Assembly: GCF_000772965.1 (NCBI RefSeq)
Contig: NZ_JPVQ01000003.1
Coordinates: 1-64,000, forward strand
Direction: 5' to 3'
Source of the DNA: Ureibacillus massiliensis 4400831 = CIP 108448 = CCUG 49529
Lineage (GTDB): Bacteria; Bacillota; Bacilli; Bacillales_A; Planococcaceae
Length of the DNA: 64,000 nucleotides
A model generated the notes under the pieces. That model was not told the origin of the DNA. It made no database searches and was given only the letters and a program-made list of their open reading frames with translations. This document shows positions 1 to 12,358 of the stretch, one piece after another. The translations under genes and the position numbers were made by a program. Position 1 is the first letter of the stretch; every line of letters begins with the position of its first letter.

Positions 1-75
1 TAGAAACGTTTAATTCATTAACGTTTTGTTGTTCAGTTTTCAAGGTTCAATGCGTCACCTCTTGGCGACTTAATT
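1..75 (-). other. rRNA operon leader with boxA-like antitermination element
   Basis: The minus strand at 31-49 reads TGAACCTTGAAAACTGAAC, the Bacillales rRNA leader motif that resembles boxA and precedes 16S rRNA. The 16S gene itself is not in the window. The call rests on this motif, the promoter just upstream of it, and the conserved position after gyrA. Confidence 0.65.
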
Positions 76-104
76 ATCTTATCAATTTCCAATTGAAATG
101 TCAA
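76..104 (-). promoter_or_regulatory. rRNA operon promoter (sigma-A), reading out of the left edge
   Basis: Read on the minus strand there is a perfect -35 TTGACA (99-104), a 17-base spacer and a -10 TAAGAT (76-81). A typical rRNA leader follows immediately. This is the position of rrnO beyond gyrA in B. subtilis, so I infer the P2-type promoter of an rRNA operon whose 16S gene starts beyond the window. Confidence 0.75.
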
Positions 105-172
105 CATATTTTTAAATAAAAATATTATTTTCTTCTTAATTATTTAAAAAGTTTTAAGATAATTTCTCGAAT

Positions 173-201
173 AAAAACCCAACAAATAGGCTGTTGGGTT
201 T
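173..201 (-). terminator. Terminator of the HD-GYP gene
   Basis: A 10-bp inverted repeat (175-184 with 192-201) has a 7-base loop. Read on the minus strand it is followed by a run of T, 40 bases past the stop codon of the HD-GYP gene. Confidence 0.8.
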
Positions 202-242
202 ATAATTCTATATTATATTTATATAAAAATCAATAACATTTT

Positions 243-1346
243 TCAATTTGTTAAGATTCTTTCTATATATATTCCTCTGTTTTGAGATAAATCAATGATA
301 TTACCGGTATTAAGTAATTTTACTAAAGGGCGCGTCGGTGAAAATTGATTCACAAACATTACCTCGCCACGCTCAAAATTAGATAACTCTACTTTTGTAC
401 CAATCGGTAAATCAACAACAATATTCATTAAAGCAGATACTACTTTAATATTGAACTTACCAAATTCACTTTCTTTAATCATCTCTACAACTTTAAATGG
501 TGATTCTTTTGAACGATATATACGTTCGCTTGTCATAGCGTGAAATGTATCTGCAATAGCAATTATTTGAGAATAAACTGATATATTATCTAATTTCAAT
601 CCTCTAGGATAACCACTTCCATCTAATCTTTCATGATGTTCTATAATCGCTTGCTTCATATCTTCTTTTAAAGCAGGTAAATCTTTTACTAATTGAAAGC
701 TATAAATTGGATGTTTACGTATTTCATTAAATTCAGCTTGGTTTAGAGCTTGTTTTTTATCTCGAATTCGGGCTGGTATTTTTGCCATACCGCAATCCGC
801 CAAAGACCCAGCTGTGGCCATTTGAAGAATTACTCCTTTATCAAATCCAAGCTTTTGAGCTATTACAGATGAAATTAGACCCGTTGCAACACAATGATGA
901 TACATATAATCTTTAGGATTTGAGTAACTATTTAAATCGAACATTATACTTCGATCAGCAAGTATTTTTTCGATTAATGGTAAAATAATTCCGCGAATTT
1001 TTACGATGTCAATTTTAGCACCAGATTCCCAATTCGAGAACTCCTTTTTATATTGAGAGACTGCTTCTTCATACTCTACTTGAAAAGCGTTCGTTTGAAC
1101 CTCAAAAGTTTGCTTTTCAATCTCCTCTTCTATATTCTTTTTTGTGTTCTCTATTGAAACTACTTTTTTTCCGAAATCTTTATAAAGGAGTACCCTTGAA
1201 ATTTGGAATACTTTTAATATATGAAAATGCTCTTCTGTTATAACAGTATCCTTTTTTAAAATTGGATATTGTGTATTGGCAAATATATCTTGGGCAACTG
1301 TTTTTCCTATATAACTCTCATCTATATTTACATATGTAGCTTCCAA
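243..1346 (-). CDS. HD-GYP domain protein with altered HD motif
   Basis: 367 residues. The N-terminal 130 residues form an unassigned helical region. The C-terminal half is an HD-GYP domain, the family of cyclic-di-GMP phosphodiesterases. The GYP signature is intact (HHERLDGSGYPRGL, about 237-250), as is the KHP histidine (212). The HD pair that should bind metal reads LADCGM (A183-D184) instead of HDxGK, so one metal-ligand histidine is replaced. The start is TTG at 1344-1346, chosen because AAGGGGG lies 8 bases upstream. A terminator on each side makes it monocistronic, between gyrA and the rRNA operon. It may be a c-di-GMP sensor or an enzyme with reduced or changed metal dependence; activity is unknown. 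Confidence 0.8.
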   Translation of the reverse strand: MEATYVNIDESYIGKTVAQDIFANTQYPILKKDTVITEEHFHILKVFQISRVLLYKDFGKKVVSIENTKKNIEEEIEKQTFEVQTNAFQVEYEEAVSQYKKEFSNWESGAKIDIVKIRGIILPLIEKILADRSIMFDLNSYSNPKDYMYHHCVATGLISSVIAQKLGFDKGVILQMATAGSLADCGMAKIPARIRDKKQALNQAEFNEIRKHPIYSFQLVKDLPALKEDMKQAIIEHHERLDGSGYPRGLKLDNISVYSQIIAIADTFHAMTSERIYRSKESPFKVVEMIKESEFGKFNIKVVSALMNIVVDLPIGTKVELSNFERGEVMFVNQFSPTRPLVKLLNTGNIIDLSQNRGIYIERILTN

Positions 1347-1504
1347 TTTATAAACCCCCTTCGATTATTTTTAATATCATGAATATGGAAATGTAAAATT
1401 TATACTTTATAGATAATTTTAAATTATGTTTTGTAAATATTAAATACAATTTAGTAAGTCTTTAGAAAATGATAACAAAGTAATAATAAAATTTCACTTT
1501 AAGC

Positions 1505-1539
1505 AAAAAATAGCACAAACCCTTTTTAGATTTGTGCTA
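1505..1539 (-). terminator. gyrA terminator
   Basis: TAGCACAAA (1511-1519) pairs with TTTGTGCTA (1531-1539). On the minus strand the stem is followed by six T residues, directly after the gyrA stop codon. Confidence 0.85.
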
Positions 1540-1549
1540 CTTTTATTAA

Positions 1550-4078
1550 TTATTCTTCATTATCTTGGTTTTCAGTTTCTAATTCTTGAATATTTTCTGA
1601 TGTTTCAATTGATTCACTTTCTTCATCTTCATCTAAGGAATCGTCTTGCTCATCCTTTTTCACTCTAGCAACTGTCGCTACAAATTCATCTTCACCTAAT
1701 CGAATTAATCTGACACCTTGTGTAGATCGGCCAATTACTGAAATATCATTAACATCCATACGAATGAGGATACCATTAATCGTAATCAACATGATGTCTT
1801 CAGTTCCATCAACTGTTTTCACAGCACATAATGGTCCATTTTTCTCAGTGATATGGATTGTTTTAAGACCTACGCCACCACGGCTTTGCAAACGGTACTC
1901 TGACTCTGGTGTACGTTTACCATATCCTTTTTCAGTGACAACTAAAATTTCTTGACCTTCTTCTATAATTTCCATACCCACTACATAATCGCCTTCACGG
2001 AGTTTAATACCGCGTACTCCTGCAGCTGTACGACCCATAGAACGAATATCTTCTTCTTTAAAACGAATAAGCATCCCTTCACGTGTACCAATAATAACAT
2101 CCTTATTGCCATCTGTTAGACGAACTGAAATTAACTCATCATCATCATGCAGACTAATAGCAATCAGACCATTTTTACGGATATTTGCAAATTGAGAAAG
2201 AGGTGTACGTTTTGTAATACCTGTTTTTGTAGTAAAGATGAAATAAGCATCTTCTTGATATAACTCTGAACGAATCATTGCAGTTACTTTTTCTTCTTTA
2301 TCTAAATTTAACAGGTTAACAATTGGTAGCCCTTTTGCTGTACGACCGTATTCAGGAATTTCATAACCTTTTGTTAAGAATACTTTTCCTTTAGAAGTAA
2401 AGAATAAAATAGCATCGTGCGTTGAAGTGAATAGTAAATGTTCTACGAAATCATCTTCATGTGTGCCCATACCTTGCACACCACGACCTCCACGTTTTTG
2501 GCTTCTATATGTATTAGAAGCTAGTCTCTTAATGTAACCATTATGGGTTAATGTTACAACAGAGTCTTCCCGTGGTATTAAATCTTCATCTTCAATCATT
2601 TCGAAACCGCCTGCAGCAATTTCTGTACGGCGCGTATCATTATATTTCTCTTTTATTTCATTCATTTCATCACGGATAATTTGAACTAACTTTCCTTCAT
2701 CCGCTAATATTGCTTTTAATTCACCAATTAATACTTGAAGCTCATTATATTCGTTTTCAATTTTTTCACGTTCTAGTCCACTTAAACGTACAAGGCGCAT
2801 ATCTAAAATCGCTTGCGCTTGTCTTTCTGATAAACTAAAGCGTTCCATTAATATCGGCTTTGCTTCTTCACCAGTTCTTGAAGAACGAATAATACTGATA
2901 ATCTCATCAATGTGATCAAGCGCAATACGTAAACCTTCTAAAATGTGCGCACGATCTTCAGCTTTTTTCAATTCAAATTGAGTACGACGAGTAATCACTA
3001 TTTTTTGGTGTTCTAAATAGTGATATAAAACTTGTTTTAAACCTAATACTTTCGGTTGCCCATCAACTAATGCAAGCATATTAACACCGAAGTTTGTTTG
3101 CATAGCTGTTTGTTTAAATAAGTTATTTAAAATAACATTTGCATTAGCATCTCTACGTACTTCAATTACAATTCGCATTCCTCGACGGTCAGATTCATCA
3201 CGTAACGCAGTGATTCCATCAATTCTTTTATCACGTACTAATTCAGCAATTTTCTCTATTAGTTTTGCTTTATTTACTTGATAAGGAAGTTCACTAACAA
3301 TAATTGTTTCTTTCCCATTAGATTGTGGTTCGATTTCCACTTTTGCACGAACAATAATAGATCCACGACCAGTTTCATAAGCACGACGAATACCACTGCG
3401 TCCTAAAATAACTCCCCCAGTAGGGAAGTCGGGACCAGGGATAATTTCCATTAATTCCTCTGTAGTAATATCAGGATTTTCTGATAATGCTATAACTGCA
3501 TCAATGGTTTCCCCTAATTGATGTGGGGGAATGTTTGTTGCCATACCTACCGCAATACCAGAAGCACCATTTAACAAAAGATTAGGAATACGTGCCGGTA
3601 GCACAAGTGGTTCTTTTTCATTGCCATCATAGTTTGGTTGATAGTCAATGGTATCTTTATTGATATCCCTTAACATTTCCATCGCAATTTTAGACATACG
3701 GGATTCCGTATAACGCATAGCAGCGGCTCCATCACCGTCTACAGAACCAAAGTTACCATGACCATCTACAAGCATATAACGATAACTAAAATCTTGAGCC
3801 ATACGTACCATCGCGTCATATATCGAAGAGTCACCATGAGGGTGATATTTCCCCATTACGTCCCCTACGATACGCGCACTCTTTTTGTATGGTTTATCAG
3901 AATAATTCCCAAGCTCATGCATTCCATATAAAATACGACGATGTACTGGTTTTAAACCGTCTCTTACATCTGGTAATGCACGGGAAACGATTACGCTCAT
4001 TGCATAACTTAAAAATGATTTTTGTACTTCATCACTAATTTTTATTCCTTTAACGCCTTGTTGTTCACTTTCAGCCAA
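1550..4078 (-). CDS. gyrA: DNA gyrase subunit A
   Basis: 842 residues, full length. This subunit of the A2B2 gyrase cuts and religates DNA to introduce negative supercoils. The winged-helix/tower domain carries the catalytic tyrosine Y123 in AAMRYTE. The quinolone-resistance region reads [12 protein letters not shown] with S84 and D88, the drug-susceptible residues of the family. The C-terminal pinwheel domain has the GyrA box (QKRGGRG, near 535), and the tail is very acidic. The start is TTG at 4076-4078 with AAGGGAGG 8 bases upstream. It lies 26 bases downstream of gyrB and is probably co-transcribed with it. Confidence 0.98.
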   Translation of the reverse strand: MAESEQQGVKGIKISDEVQKSFLSYAMSVIVSRALPDVRDGLKPVHRRILYGMHELGNYSDKPYKKSARIVGDVMGKYHPHGDSSIYDAMVRMAQDFSYRYMLVDGHGNFGSVDGDGAAAMRYTESRMSKIAMEMLRDINKDTIDYQPNYDGNEKEPLVLPARIPNLLLNGASGIAVGMATNIPPHQLGETIDAVIALSENPDITTEELMEIIPGPDFPTGGVILGRSGIRRAYETGRGSIIVRAKVEIEPQSNGKETIIVSELPYQVNKAKLIEKIAELVRDKRIDGITALRDESDRRGMRIVIEVRRDANANVILNNLFKQTAMQTNFGVNMLALVDGQPKVLGLKQVLYHYLEHQKIVITRRTQFELKKAEDRAHILEGLRIALDHIDEIISIIRSSRTGEEAKPILMERFSLSERQAQAILDMRLVRLSGLEREKIENEYNELQVLIGELKAILADEGKLVQIIRDEMNEIKEKYNDTRRTEIAAGGFEMIEDEDLIPREDSVVTLTHNGYIKRLASNTYRSQKRGGRGVQGMGTHEDDFVEHLLFTSTHDAILFFTSKGKVFLTKGYEIPEYGRTAKGLPIVNLLNLDKEEKVTAMIRSELYQEDAYFIFTTKTGITKRTPLSQFANIRKNGLIAISLHDDDELISVRLTDGNKDVIIGTREGMLIRFKEEDIRSMGRTAAGVRGIKLREGDYVVGMEIIEEGQEILVVTEKGYGKRTPESEYRLQSRGGVGLKTIHITEKNGPLCAVKTVDGTEDIMLITINGILIRMDVNDISVIGRSTQGVRLIRLGEDEFVATVARVKKDEQDDSLDEDEESESIETSENIQELETENQDNEE

Positions 4079-4104
4079 AATAGAAACCTCCCTTCATCAC
4101 ACGA

Positions 4105-6036
<1,932 letters not shown>

Positions 6037-6122
6037 CTACTCTTTCATAACTTCAGTATGTGTTAAATTTACAAAGCTTTATCAATATAACTAAAACTTT
6101 CTATTCTGAAATCAATCCCATT

Positions 6123-7235
6123 TTATTGTTCGATTGTCCCATGTTTCACATGGAACATTTTTGCATGTTTAATTGTATCGTGATGAATGCCATCGACGCT
6201 TGTTGTCGTAACAAATGTTTGTACTTCACCTTGAATGGTATTTAACAAATGAGATTGTCTATAATCATCCAATTCAGATAAAACATCATCCAAAAGTAAA
6301 ATGGGTGTTTCTTTTGTTTCTTGCTTGATTAATTCAATCTCAGCAAGTTTTAAAGAAAGTGCTGTTGTACGTTGTTGTCCTTGTGAGCCATATGTTTGAA
6401 CGTCGTAATCATTTACAAGAAATTGTAAATCGTCACGATGCGGTCCAACTAATGTTACGCCTCTTTCCAATTCCTTTTGTTTAACTTCACTTAGTTTTTT
6501 TTGCAAATATGTAGTCATTTCATCTTGAGTCCAATTAGAGTCTAGACCAGATATAGGTTGATACTTTATCTTCAATTTTTCAAGACCACGAGAAATACCC
6601 GAATGTATAGGTTCTGCCCATTCTTGCAAAAGTTCAACAAATTGAAACCTTTTACGAATAATTTGAACAGCTGCCTGAATATATTGCTCAGTATAAATAT
6701 CAAATAACATATCGTTCATATTTGATTTACCTTGATTCATCTTTAACAAATGATTTCTTTGTTTTAAAACTTTTTGAAAAGATAATAAATCATGTAAATA
6801 GACAGGCGAAATTTGACCAATTTCCATGTCAATAAAACGTCTTCTCACTTGAGGACTTCCTTTTACAACATTTAAATCCTCTGGTGCAAACATGACGACA
6901 TTCATTTGGCCAATATAATTACTTAATTTTGTTTGTTCGATATGGTTTACTTTTCCTTTTTTACCCTTTTTAGTAATTGTTAATTCCATTGGAAAATTTC
7001 CGTAACGATTTTGTACAACACCTTCTATTTTACCATAATCAGCAGTCCAACGTATTAATTCTTTATCATTGCTTGTGCGATGGGATTTTGCCATCGCTAA
7101 AACATAAATGGACTCCATTACATTTGTTTTTCCTTGTGCATTTTCACCAATGAACACATTTATTTTTGAAGAAAAATCAAGTGTTAACGACTCATAATTC
7201 CGATAATTCGTAAGGGATAAATTGTCAATGAACAT
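6123..7235 (-). CDS. recF: DNA replication/repair ATPase RecF
   Basis: 370 residues. An SMC-like ATPase that helps load RecA at single-strand gaps and acts with RecO and RecR. Walker A is GENAQGKTN (about 30-38), the signature is GSQGQQRTT and Walker B is [13 protein letters not shown]. The ATG at 7233-7235 overlaps the end of yaaA, so the two are translationally coupled. The last codons contain a parS-like palindrome. Confidence 0.97.
   Translation of the reverse strand: MFIDNLSLTNYRNYESLTLDFSSKINVFIGENAQGKTNVMESIYVLAMAKSHRTSNDKELIRWTADYGKIEGVVQNRYGNFPMELTITKKGKKGKVNHIEQTKLSNYIGQMNVVMFAPEDLNVVKGSPQVRRRFIDMEIGQISPVYLHDLLSFQKVLKQRNHLLKMNQGKSNMNDMLFDIYTEQYIQAAVQIIRKRFQFVELLQEWAEPIHSGISRGLEKLKIKYQPISGLDSNWTQDEMTTYLQKKLSEVKQKELERGVTLVGPHRDDLQFLVNDYDVQTYGSQGQQRTTALSLKLAEIELIKQETKETPILLLDDVLSELDDYRQSHLLNTIQGEVQTFVTTTSVDGIHHDTIKHAKMFHVKHGTIEQ
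6142..6157 (-). other. parS-like site in the 3' end of recF
   Basis: On the minus strand the 16 bases are TGTTCCATGTGAAACA, 15 of 16 identical to the B. subtilis parS TGTTCCACGTGAAACA. parS is the loading site for Spo0J/ParB. The match and the origin-proximal place support the call, although the central CACGTG is imperfect. Confidence 0.55.
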
Positions 7236-7462
7236 CAGTTGTCACCGTTCGTATTTACAATAACGTATCGCCCAGTACCAGGAATATTGATAACGTCTCC
7301 ATGATATAATTTCCGTCCCCGTCGATTATCAATTTCCCCATTCACATATACATCATTTTCTTGTAAAAACCATTTGGCCATACCGCCTGAACTTATGGAA
7401 TCAGTTAGCTTTAATGCTTGACCTAATGTAATAAATTCAGTATCGATTACTAATTCATTCAA
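7235..7462 (-). CDS. yaaA: S4-domain RNA-binding protein YaaA
   Basis: 75 residues, nearly all S4 domain (the basic stretch [19 protein letters not shown] is the RNA-binding part). Conserved between dnaN and recF in Bacillales and linked to ribosome assembly. TTG start at 7460-7462 with GGAGGAG upstream. It begins a yaaA-recF-gyrB-gyrA run separated from dnaN by a terminator. Confidence 0.92.
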   Translation of the reverse strand: MNELVIDTEFITLGQALKLTDSISSGGMAKWFLQENDVYVNGEIDNRRGRKLYHGDVINIPGTGRYVIVNTNGDN

Positions 7463-7604
7463 GGTTGTTTCTCCTCCGATTACAATACATCTATCTATAT
7501 ATGATACCTAATTTTATAAAAATTCGCCAAGATTAGCTTAAAACAAAAAAATCCTGCGTATTAGACTAAACTTTCTAAACGGCCTTCTTAAAAGGATTTT
7601 AACT

Positions 7605-7650
7605 AAAAAAGGTGTCCAGAAAATAATAATTTCCTGACACCCTTTTTAAC
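7605..7650 (-). terminator. dnaN terminator
   Basis: The inverted repeat GGTGTC...GACACC has flanking A/T runs. Read leftwards, the stem is followed by TTTTTT. It lies between dnaN and yaaA, so yaaA onwards probably has its own promoter. A second AAAATCCT/AGGATTTT pair with a long loop (7547-7600) may add to it. Confidence 0.75.
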
Positions 7651-7744
7651 GATTTATTCAATTGCACAAATATTATTCATTCACAGCTAAACGTGAATTT
7701 ATCACCATTGTTTATAACTTTATTTTTACTAATTTATCCACATG

Positions 7745-8881
7745 TTAATAAGTTCTAACTGGTAAGATCAATTGTAAAATTGCATCATCATGAACTGAAC
7801 GTAAAATAAATGGTCTCATTGCTCCAGTAAATTCAATTACAACATCTTGACCATCAATTGCTTTTAGTGCCTCCATCATATATTTTGCACTAAAGGAAAT
7901 TTTTATATTTTCACCAGTTAAAGATTCAACTTGAATTTGCTCTTCAACTTTACCAATTTCCGGTGAATTAGATGAAATTTCAACAATGTTACTTTCTAAT
8001 GTTTCAAATCGAACGACATTATTACGATCTTCGCGAGCAAGAAGTGATGCACGGTCGATCGCTTGTAATAATTGTTTACCGTTTATCGTAATATTTGTTT
8101 TAAATTCTTCAGGTATTAAACGTGAAGTGTCCGGATAATTGCCTTCTAATAAACGTGAGAAGAATAAGATATTTTCGGCTTTAAATAGCACTTGTTGACT
8201 TGTAATCACAATTTGAACAGGTTCAGTTGTTTCGCCAAGTACTTTGTTTAATTCATTTAAACTTTTACCAGGAATAACAACTGAATGTACATCTGTAGGA
8301 AGTTGTTCAAGTTTCGTTTTTCTTTGAGCTAAACGATGACTATCTGTTGCAACACAAATCAATTCTTCATCTTTAATTTGCCAATTAACACCTGTTAATA
8401 CTGGGCGACTTTCAGATGTTGCCACAGCAAATACGGTTTCACGGATAATCGATTTTAATAAATCTGCAGGAATAGCAAATTGACGGTCCATTGCAATTTC
8501 AGGTAATGATGGATATTCCGTTGGATCTAAACCAATTAAGTGGAATTCTGATTTTCCTGAACGAATATGAGTTTGGAAACCGTTAGATACTTCTATTTCA
8601 ACATCATTTGTAGGTAATTTACGAACGATTTCATTGAACATACGAGCTTGTAAAACGATAGATCCAGTTTCAGCAATATTTATAACTTGATCACCATTTT
8701 CTTCAATAGGGATAAATGTTTGAATCGTTATATCAGCATCGCTACCTGTTAAACGCATTCCTTCTTCAGTCACGTCAATTTTAATACCAGTTAAAATAGG
8801 AATAGTCGTTTTTGAACTTACTGCTTTCATGACATCATTTAACCCATCTAACAATCGGTCTCGCATAATATCAAATTTCAT
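7745..8881 (-). CDS. dnaN: DNA polymerase III sliding clamp (beta)
   Basis: 378 residues, usual clamp length. The three-fold clamp architecture is recognisable, from the N-terminus (MKFDIMRDRLLDGLNDVMKA) to the C-terminal LILPVRTY. It encircles DNA and tethers polymerase and other factors. The ATG start has GAGAGGT about 9 bases upstream. It is separated from dnaA by the 168-base unwinding region of oriC. Confidence 0.98.
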   Translation of the reverse strand: MKFDIMRDRLLDGLNDVMKAVSSKTTIPILTGIKIDVTEEGMRLTGSDADITIQTFIPIEENGDQVINIAETGSIVLQARMFNEIVRKLPTNDVEIEVSNGFQTHIRSGKSEFHLIGLDPTEYPSLPEIAMDRQFAIPADLLKSIIRETVFAVATSESRPVLTGVNWQIKDEELICVATDSHRLAQRKTKLEQLPTDVHSVVIPGKSLNELNKVLGETTEPVQIVITSQQVLFKAENILFFSRLLEGNYPDTSRLIPEEFKTNITINGKQLLQAIDRASLLAREDRNNVVRFETLESNIVEISSNSPEIGKVEEQIQVESLTGENIKISFSAKYMMEALKAIDGQDVVIEFTGAMRPFILRSVHDDAILQLILPVRTY

Positions 8882-8920
8882 TAATAATACCTCTCTTATT
8901 ATTATATTATTTTAAAAGAA

Positions 8921-9046
8921 TTTAATAGATATAGTAATAGGCGCTGTGGATTTGTGGATAAATGTATTTTTCTATTGATAAATCTATCTATCCACATGTT
9001 GATAAGCTGTGTGTAAACCTGTGCGAAATTTTCGCATTTATCCACA
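8921..9046. other. oriC unwinding region (DnaA boxes plus DnaA-trio tract)
   Basis: Between dnaA and dnaN. Perfect DnaA boxes lie at 8953-8961 and 9038-9046, with one-mismatch boxes at 8988-8996 and 8997-9005. Next to the 8953 box, read on the minus strand, comes an AATCCACA half box, the GC cluster GCGCC and a run of TAT/TAC/TAT triplets (8921-8940), then a long AT-rich stretch towards dnaN. This order (box, GC cluster, DnaA-trios, AT-rich) matches the basal unwinding system of B. subtilis, so strand opening probably starts here. Confidence 0.85.
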
Positions 9047-9049
9047 GTT

Positions 9050-10393
9050 TTATTTTCCTAACATACTACGTATTTGTTTAATATCTTGTTGCAATTGTTG
9101 ATCGTCTTTTAATAAAGAGGCGATTTTTTCATGTGCATGAATTACCGTTGTATGATCACGCCCACCAAATTCCTCTCCTATTTTCGGTAAAGAGAAGTCT
9201 GTAAGTTCTCTAGATAAATACATTGCAACTTGACGTGGGAACGCGATTTGCTTCGTTCGTCTTTTTGCCGAAAAGTCCTCAAGCTTAATATGATAATGTT
9301 CTCCAACAGCCTGCTTAATATCAAGAATTGTAATAATTCTCGGTTTTGAATTAGGAATGATATCTTTTAATGCTTCAGCTGCTAGTTCTGTTGTAATATC
9401 TTTATTTACCAATGAAGAATAAGCAACTACTCGAATCAATGCTCCCTCTAATTCACGTATATTTGTATCGATTTGATTAGCGATATAATGCATCACTTCA
9501 TTAGGGATATCAAGGCCATCTGCTTTTGCCTTTTTTCTTAAGATAGCAATTCGAGTTTCTAAATCAGGAGGAGTAATATCCGTGATTAGGCCCCATTCGA
9601 ATCGGGAACGAAGGCGATCTTCAAGAGTTGGAATTTCCTTAGGTGGTCGGTCACTTGAAATAACGATTTGTTTTGATTCTGTGTGTAATGTATTAAAAGT
9701 ATGGAAAAATTCTTCTTGTGTTGATTCTTTTCCGGCCAAAAATTGAATATCATCAATTAGTAGAACATCTACATTTCGATATTTATTACGAAAATCTACT
9801 GCTTTATTGTCTCGAATAGAATTTATAAACTCATTTGTAAATTTTTCAGATGATAAATAAACAACCTTTGCATCTGGATTATGCTCAAGAACATAATGAC
9901 CTATCGCATGCATTAAATGGGTTTTACCTAATCCAACTCCACCATATATAAAGAACGGATTATAGGCTTTAGCTGGAGCTTCAGCAACTGCTAGCGATGC
10001 AGCGTGGGCGAATCTGTTACCAGAACCAATTACAAATGTATCAAAGGTATACTTTGGGTTTAACATTCCTGCCGAATTATCATAATGCTGTGTATCTTTT
10101 GCTTGGATAATCGGTGCTGGTAATTCAAAATCATCATCGTCCTGATCCTTTTGAACAACAAATTTAATCATCAAGTCTTCGCCAGTTAACTCAGTTAAAA
10201 TGCCCGCTATTAAATGTACATAGTGGTTTTCTAACCAATCACGAGCAAATGAAGTCGGTGCGGCAATAATTACATTAGATCCTTTATAAGAAAGTAATTT
10301 TGTCGATTTTAGCCACGTTTCAAAGCTTGGTTTTGAAATTTTTTGTTCTACTTGAGCCAGGACATTGTTCCATAATTCTTCTAAATGTTCCAA
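9050..10393 (-). CDS. dnaA: Chromosomal replication initiator DnaA
   Basis: 447 residues, full length. Domain I spans about 1-80, with a short linker. Domain III is AAA+ with Walker [10 protein letters not shown] and Walker [11 protein letters not shown]. Domain IV is the DNA-binding region with [15 protein letters not shown]. It binds the DnaA boxes on both sides of its own gene. TTG start at 10391-10393 with AAGGAGAC 8 bases upstream. The boxes upstream imply autoregulation. Confidence 0.99.
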   Translation of the reverse strand: MEHLEELWNNVLAQVEQKISKPSFETWLKSTKLLSYKGSNVIIAAPTSFARDWLENHYVHLIAGILTELTGEDLMIKFVVQKDQDDDDFELPAPIIQAKDTQHYDNSAGMLNPKYTFDTFVIGSGNRFAHAASLAVAEAPAKAYNPFFIYGGVGLGKTHLMHAIGHYVLEHNPDAKVVYLSSEKFTNEFINSIRDNKAVDFRNKYRNVDVLLIDDIQFLAGKESTQEEFFHTFNTLHTESKQIVISSDRPPKEIPTLEDRLRSRFEWGLITDITPPDLETRIAILRKKAKADGLDIPNEVMHYIANQIDTNIRELEGALIRVVAYSSLVNKDITTELAAEALKDIIPNSKPRIITILDIKQAVGEHYHIKLEDFSAKRRTKQIAFPRQVAMYLSRELTDFSLPKIGEEFGGRDHTTVIHAHEKIASLLKDDQQLQQDIKQIRSMLGK

Positions 10394-10478
10394 GCTTTAG
10401 TCTCCTTTACGTATTTTTATCTTCATTATTTTAATGATAGAAATTTAAAATTATTATATATTACACATAATCACAAGT

Positions 10479-10775
10479 TGTGGATAAATGTTATCCAACC
10501 ATAGTGTAAAACTTTGTCCACAGGTTATTAACATCTGTGGATAATTTTATTTCAAGTAAATAATTCCACAAGAGAAAACACATTAATCGTAACAAAAAAA
10601 TATTGTCATTTCAATAGCTCATGAAACTTATCCACACAATGTATATTTATACACTTTAAACTTTTCCACAGCAAGTGATTATGTGCAAAAGTTGTCGATA
10701 ACTGTTGTGGATAGAAAAAAATATTAATTTCATTATCCACAGTGAGTTTTAAAGTTGAAAAAAATTTGTGGATAA
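10479..10775. other. oriC DnaA-box cluster upstream of dnaA
   Basis: Five perfect TTATCCACA boxes in either orientation lie at 10479-10487, 10536-10544, 10628-10636, 10733-10741 and 10767-10775. One-mismatch boxes lie at 10514-10522, 10662-10670, 10693-10701 and 10706-10714. No gene lies between dnaA and rpmH. With the dnaA-dnaN spacer it forms a bipartite origin of the B. subtilis kind. Confidence 0.93.
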
Positions 10776-10813
10776 TTAGATTCGTAGCATTTTTCATGGA
10801 ATTAAATCAGTGA

Positions 10814-10843
10814 TTGACATTAGCAATAGAATTTATATATAAT
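10814..10843 (+). promoter_or_regulatory. rpmH promoter (sigma-A)
   Basis: A perfect -35 TTGACA (10814-10819) and a perfect -10 TATAAT (10838-10843) are spaced by 18 bases. They lie 55 bases before the rpmH start, which has its own GGAGGTG ribosome-binding site. Confidence 0.85.
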
Positions 10844-10897
10844 ATTTAGGTCTGTATGTTAAATAGAGATTAACTTTCATCTGGAGGTGTTATATAT

Positions 10898-11032
10898 ATG
10901 AAACGCACATATCAACCGAAAAAACGTAAACATAGTAAAGTACATGGTTTCCGTGCACGTATGAGTACTAAAAATGGTCGTAAAGTTTTAGCAGCTCGTC
11001 GTCGTAAAGGAAGAAAAGTATTATCAGCATAA
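10898..11032 (+). CDS. rpmH: 50S ribosomal protein L34
   Basis: 44 residues, very basic, starting [18 protein letters not shown] and ending in KGRKVLSA, the conserved L34 sequence. Ribosome-binding site CTGGAGGTG. Its position between oriC and rnpA is universal in this group. A terminator-like hairpin follows, so only part of the transcripts may continue into rnpA. Confidence 0.98.
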   Translation: MKRTYQPKKRKHSKVHGFRARMSTKNGRKVLAARRRKGRKVLSA

Positions 11033-11034
11033 GT

Positions 11035-11063
11035 CCACTGAGCTTTATCAGTGGTCTTTTTTT
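11035..11063 (+). terminator. Hairpin after rpmH (terminator or attenuator)
   Basis: CCACTGA (11035-11041) pairs with TCAGTGG (11048-11054) and is followed by TCTTTTTTTC. It probably lowers rnpA expression relative to rpmH. Confidence 0.8.
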
Positions 11064-11132
11064 CTTTATTATGGTTTAACTTAGTAGAGAAAACGTTTTC
11101 AGTTTTACTTGAAGATTGAGTAGGGTGATCGA

Positions 11133-11474
11133 ATGAAAAAAAGTCAGCGTGTTAAGAAAAACGAGGATTTCCAAAAGATTTTTAAAAAGGGAAAATCCTT
11201 TGCGAATCGCCAATTTGTTGTTTATTTACTGCAAAAAGAGGGACAAGCTGAATTTCGTATCGGATTATCTGTAAGCAAAAAAATCGGTAAGGCGGTTACC
11301 CGAGTACAAATAAAACGATATATTAGGCAAGCGTTCCTTGAACTAAAGGATCAAATAAGACAAGATATGGATTATGTTATCATCGCCCGAAATCCGGCGG
11401 CCAATTTAGATTTTCATGAAACAAAAAAAAGTATAGAACATGTGTTGAAAATAGCAAAAGTGTTAAAAAAATAG
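11133..11474 (+). CDS. rnpA: Ribonuclease P protein component
   Basis: 113 residues. The basic protein cofactor of the RNase P ribozyme, which trims tRNA 5' leaders. The start [20 protein letters not shown] and the RNR-type motif ([20 protein letters not shown], about 51-70) are typical. ATG start preceded by TAGGGTG. Confidence 0.97.
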   Translation: MKKSQRVKKNEDFQKIFKKGKSFANRQFVVYLLQKEGQAEFRIGLSVSKKIGKAVTRVQIKRYIRQAFLELKDQIRQDMDYVIIARNPAANLDFHETKKSIEHVLKIAKVLKK

Positions 11475-11584
11475 CTATTTTTAAGACTGAATAAAGAATC
11501 TATAGTAGAGTGAATTCCATTCACATGGTAAAATAGCTAAAATAAACAAACTGAAATTGAATAGTTGCTTTAGGAGGAAGAAGG

Positions 11585-12358
11585 TTGAGGAAAAATCTTT
11601 GGGTTATTCTGTCACTTGTATCAGTAGCACTGCTGCTATCTGGGTGTACAGAATTTAATAAGCCGATCTCGGCTGAAAGCACAGGATTTTGGAACGAATT
11701 TATCGTATGGCCATTAGTTTCAATTATTAAATACTTTGCGGATTTATTAGGATCTTATGGTTTGGGAATTATTGTTGTTACAATTATCATTCGATTAGCA
11801 ATACTTCCATTAACAATTAAACAAGTTAAAAGTTCTAAAAAAATGCAAGAAATACAACCTAAAATGAAAGAATTACAACAGAAATATGCATCGAAGGACG
11901 CTATTACACAGCAAAAGTATCAACAAGAAATGATGACTTTAATGCAAACAGCTGGTGTTAATCCACTTGCAGGTTGTTTACCAATTTTAATTCAAATGCC
12001 AATATTAATCGGTATCTACCACGCAATTAGCCGAATGGATGCTACAGGTCCAGAAGTGTTTAATTTAGGTACATTTATCATTTTCCCGTTAGCTGATACA
12101 AGTATTGTATTAGCGGTTATCGCTGGTTTAATGCAATATGTTGTATTAATGACAGGCCCAGCAATGGACAACCCACAAATGAAAGTGATGATGTATATTA
12201 TGCCGTTAATGATTGTTGGTTTTGGTGCAGTAGTGCCAGCAGCATTATCATTATATTGGGTAGTAGGAAATATTGTATCAGTAGTACAAAACCTTTTGAT
12301 TTACAAACCTTGGAATAGAAATAAAGAAGCTGCTACTATAGGAGGAGCGAAAAAGTGA
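11585..12358 (+). CDS. yidC: Membrane protein insertase YidC/SpoIIIJ (lipoprotein)
   Basis: 257 residues. An Oxa1/YidC-family insertase for membrane proteins; in B. subtilis the SpoIIIJ paralogue is also needed for forespore sigma-G activity. It has a signal peptide with lipobox LLSGC and a core of five membrane segments including ILIQMPILIGIYHAI. TTG start at 11585 behind TTAGGAGGAAG. Its stop overlaps the jag start by 4 bases. Confidence 0.96.
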   Translation: MRKNLWVILSLVSVALLLSGCTEFNKPISAESTGFWNEFIVWPLVSIIKYFADLLGSYGLGIIVVTIIIRLAILPLTIKQVKSSKKMQEIQPKMKELQQKYASKDAITQQKYQQEMMTLMQTAGVNPLAGCLPILIQMPILIGIYHAISRMDATGPEVFNLGTFIIFPLADTSIVLAVIAGLMQYVVLMTGPAMDNPQMKVMMYIMPLMIVGFGAVVPAALSLYWVVGNIVSVVQNLLIYKPWNRNKEAATIGGAKK

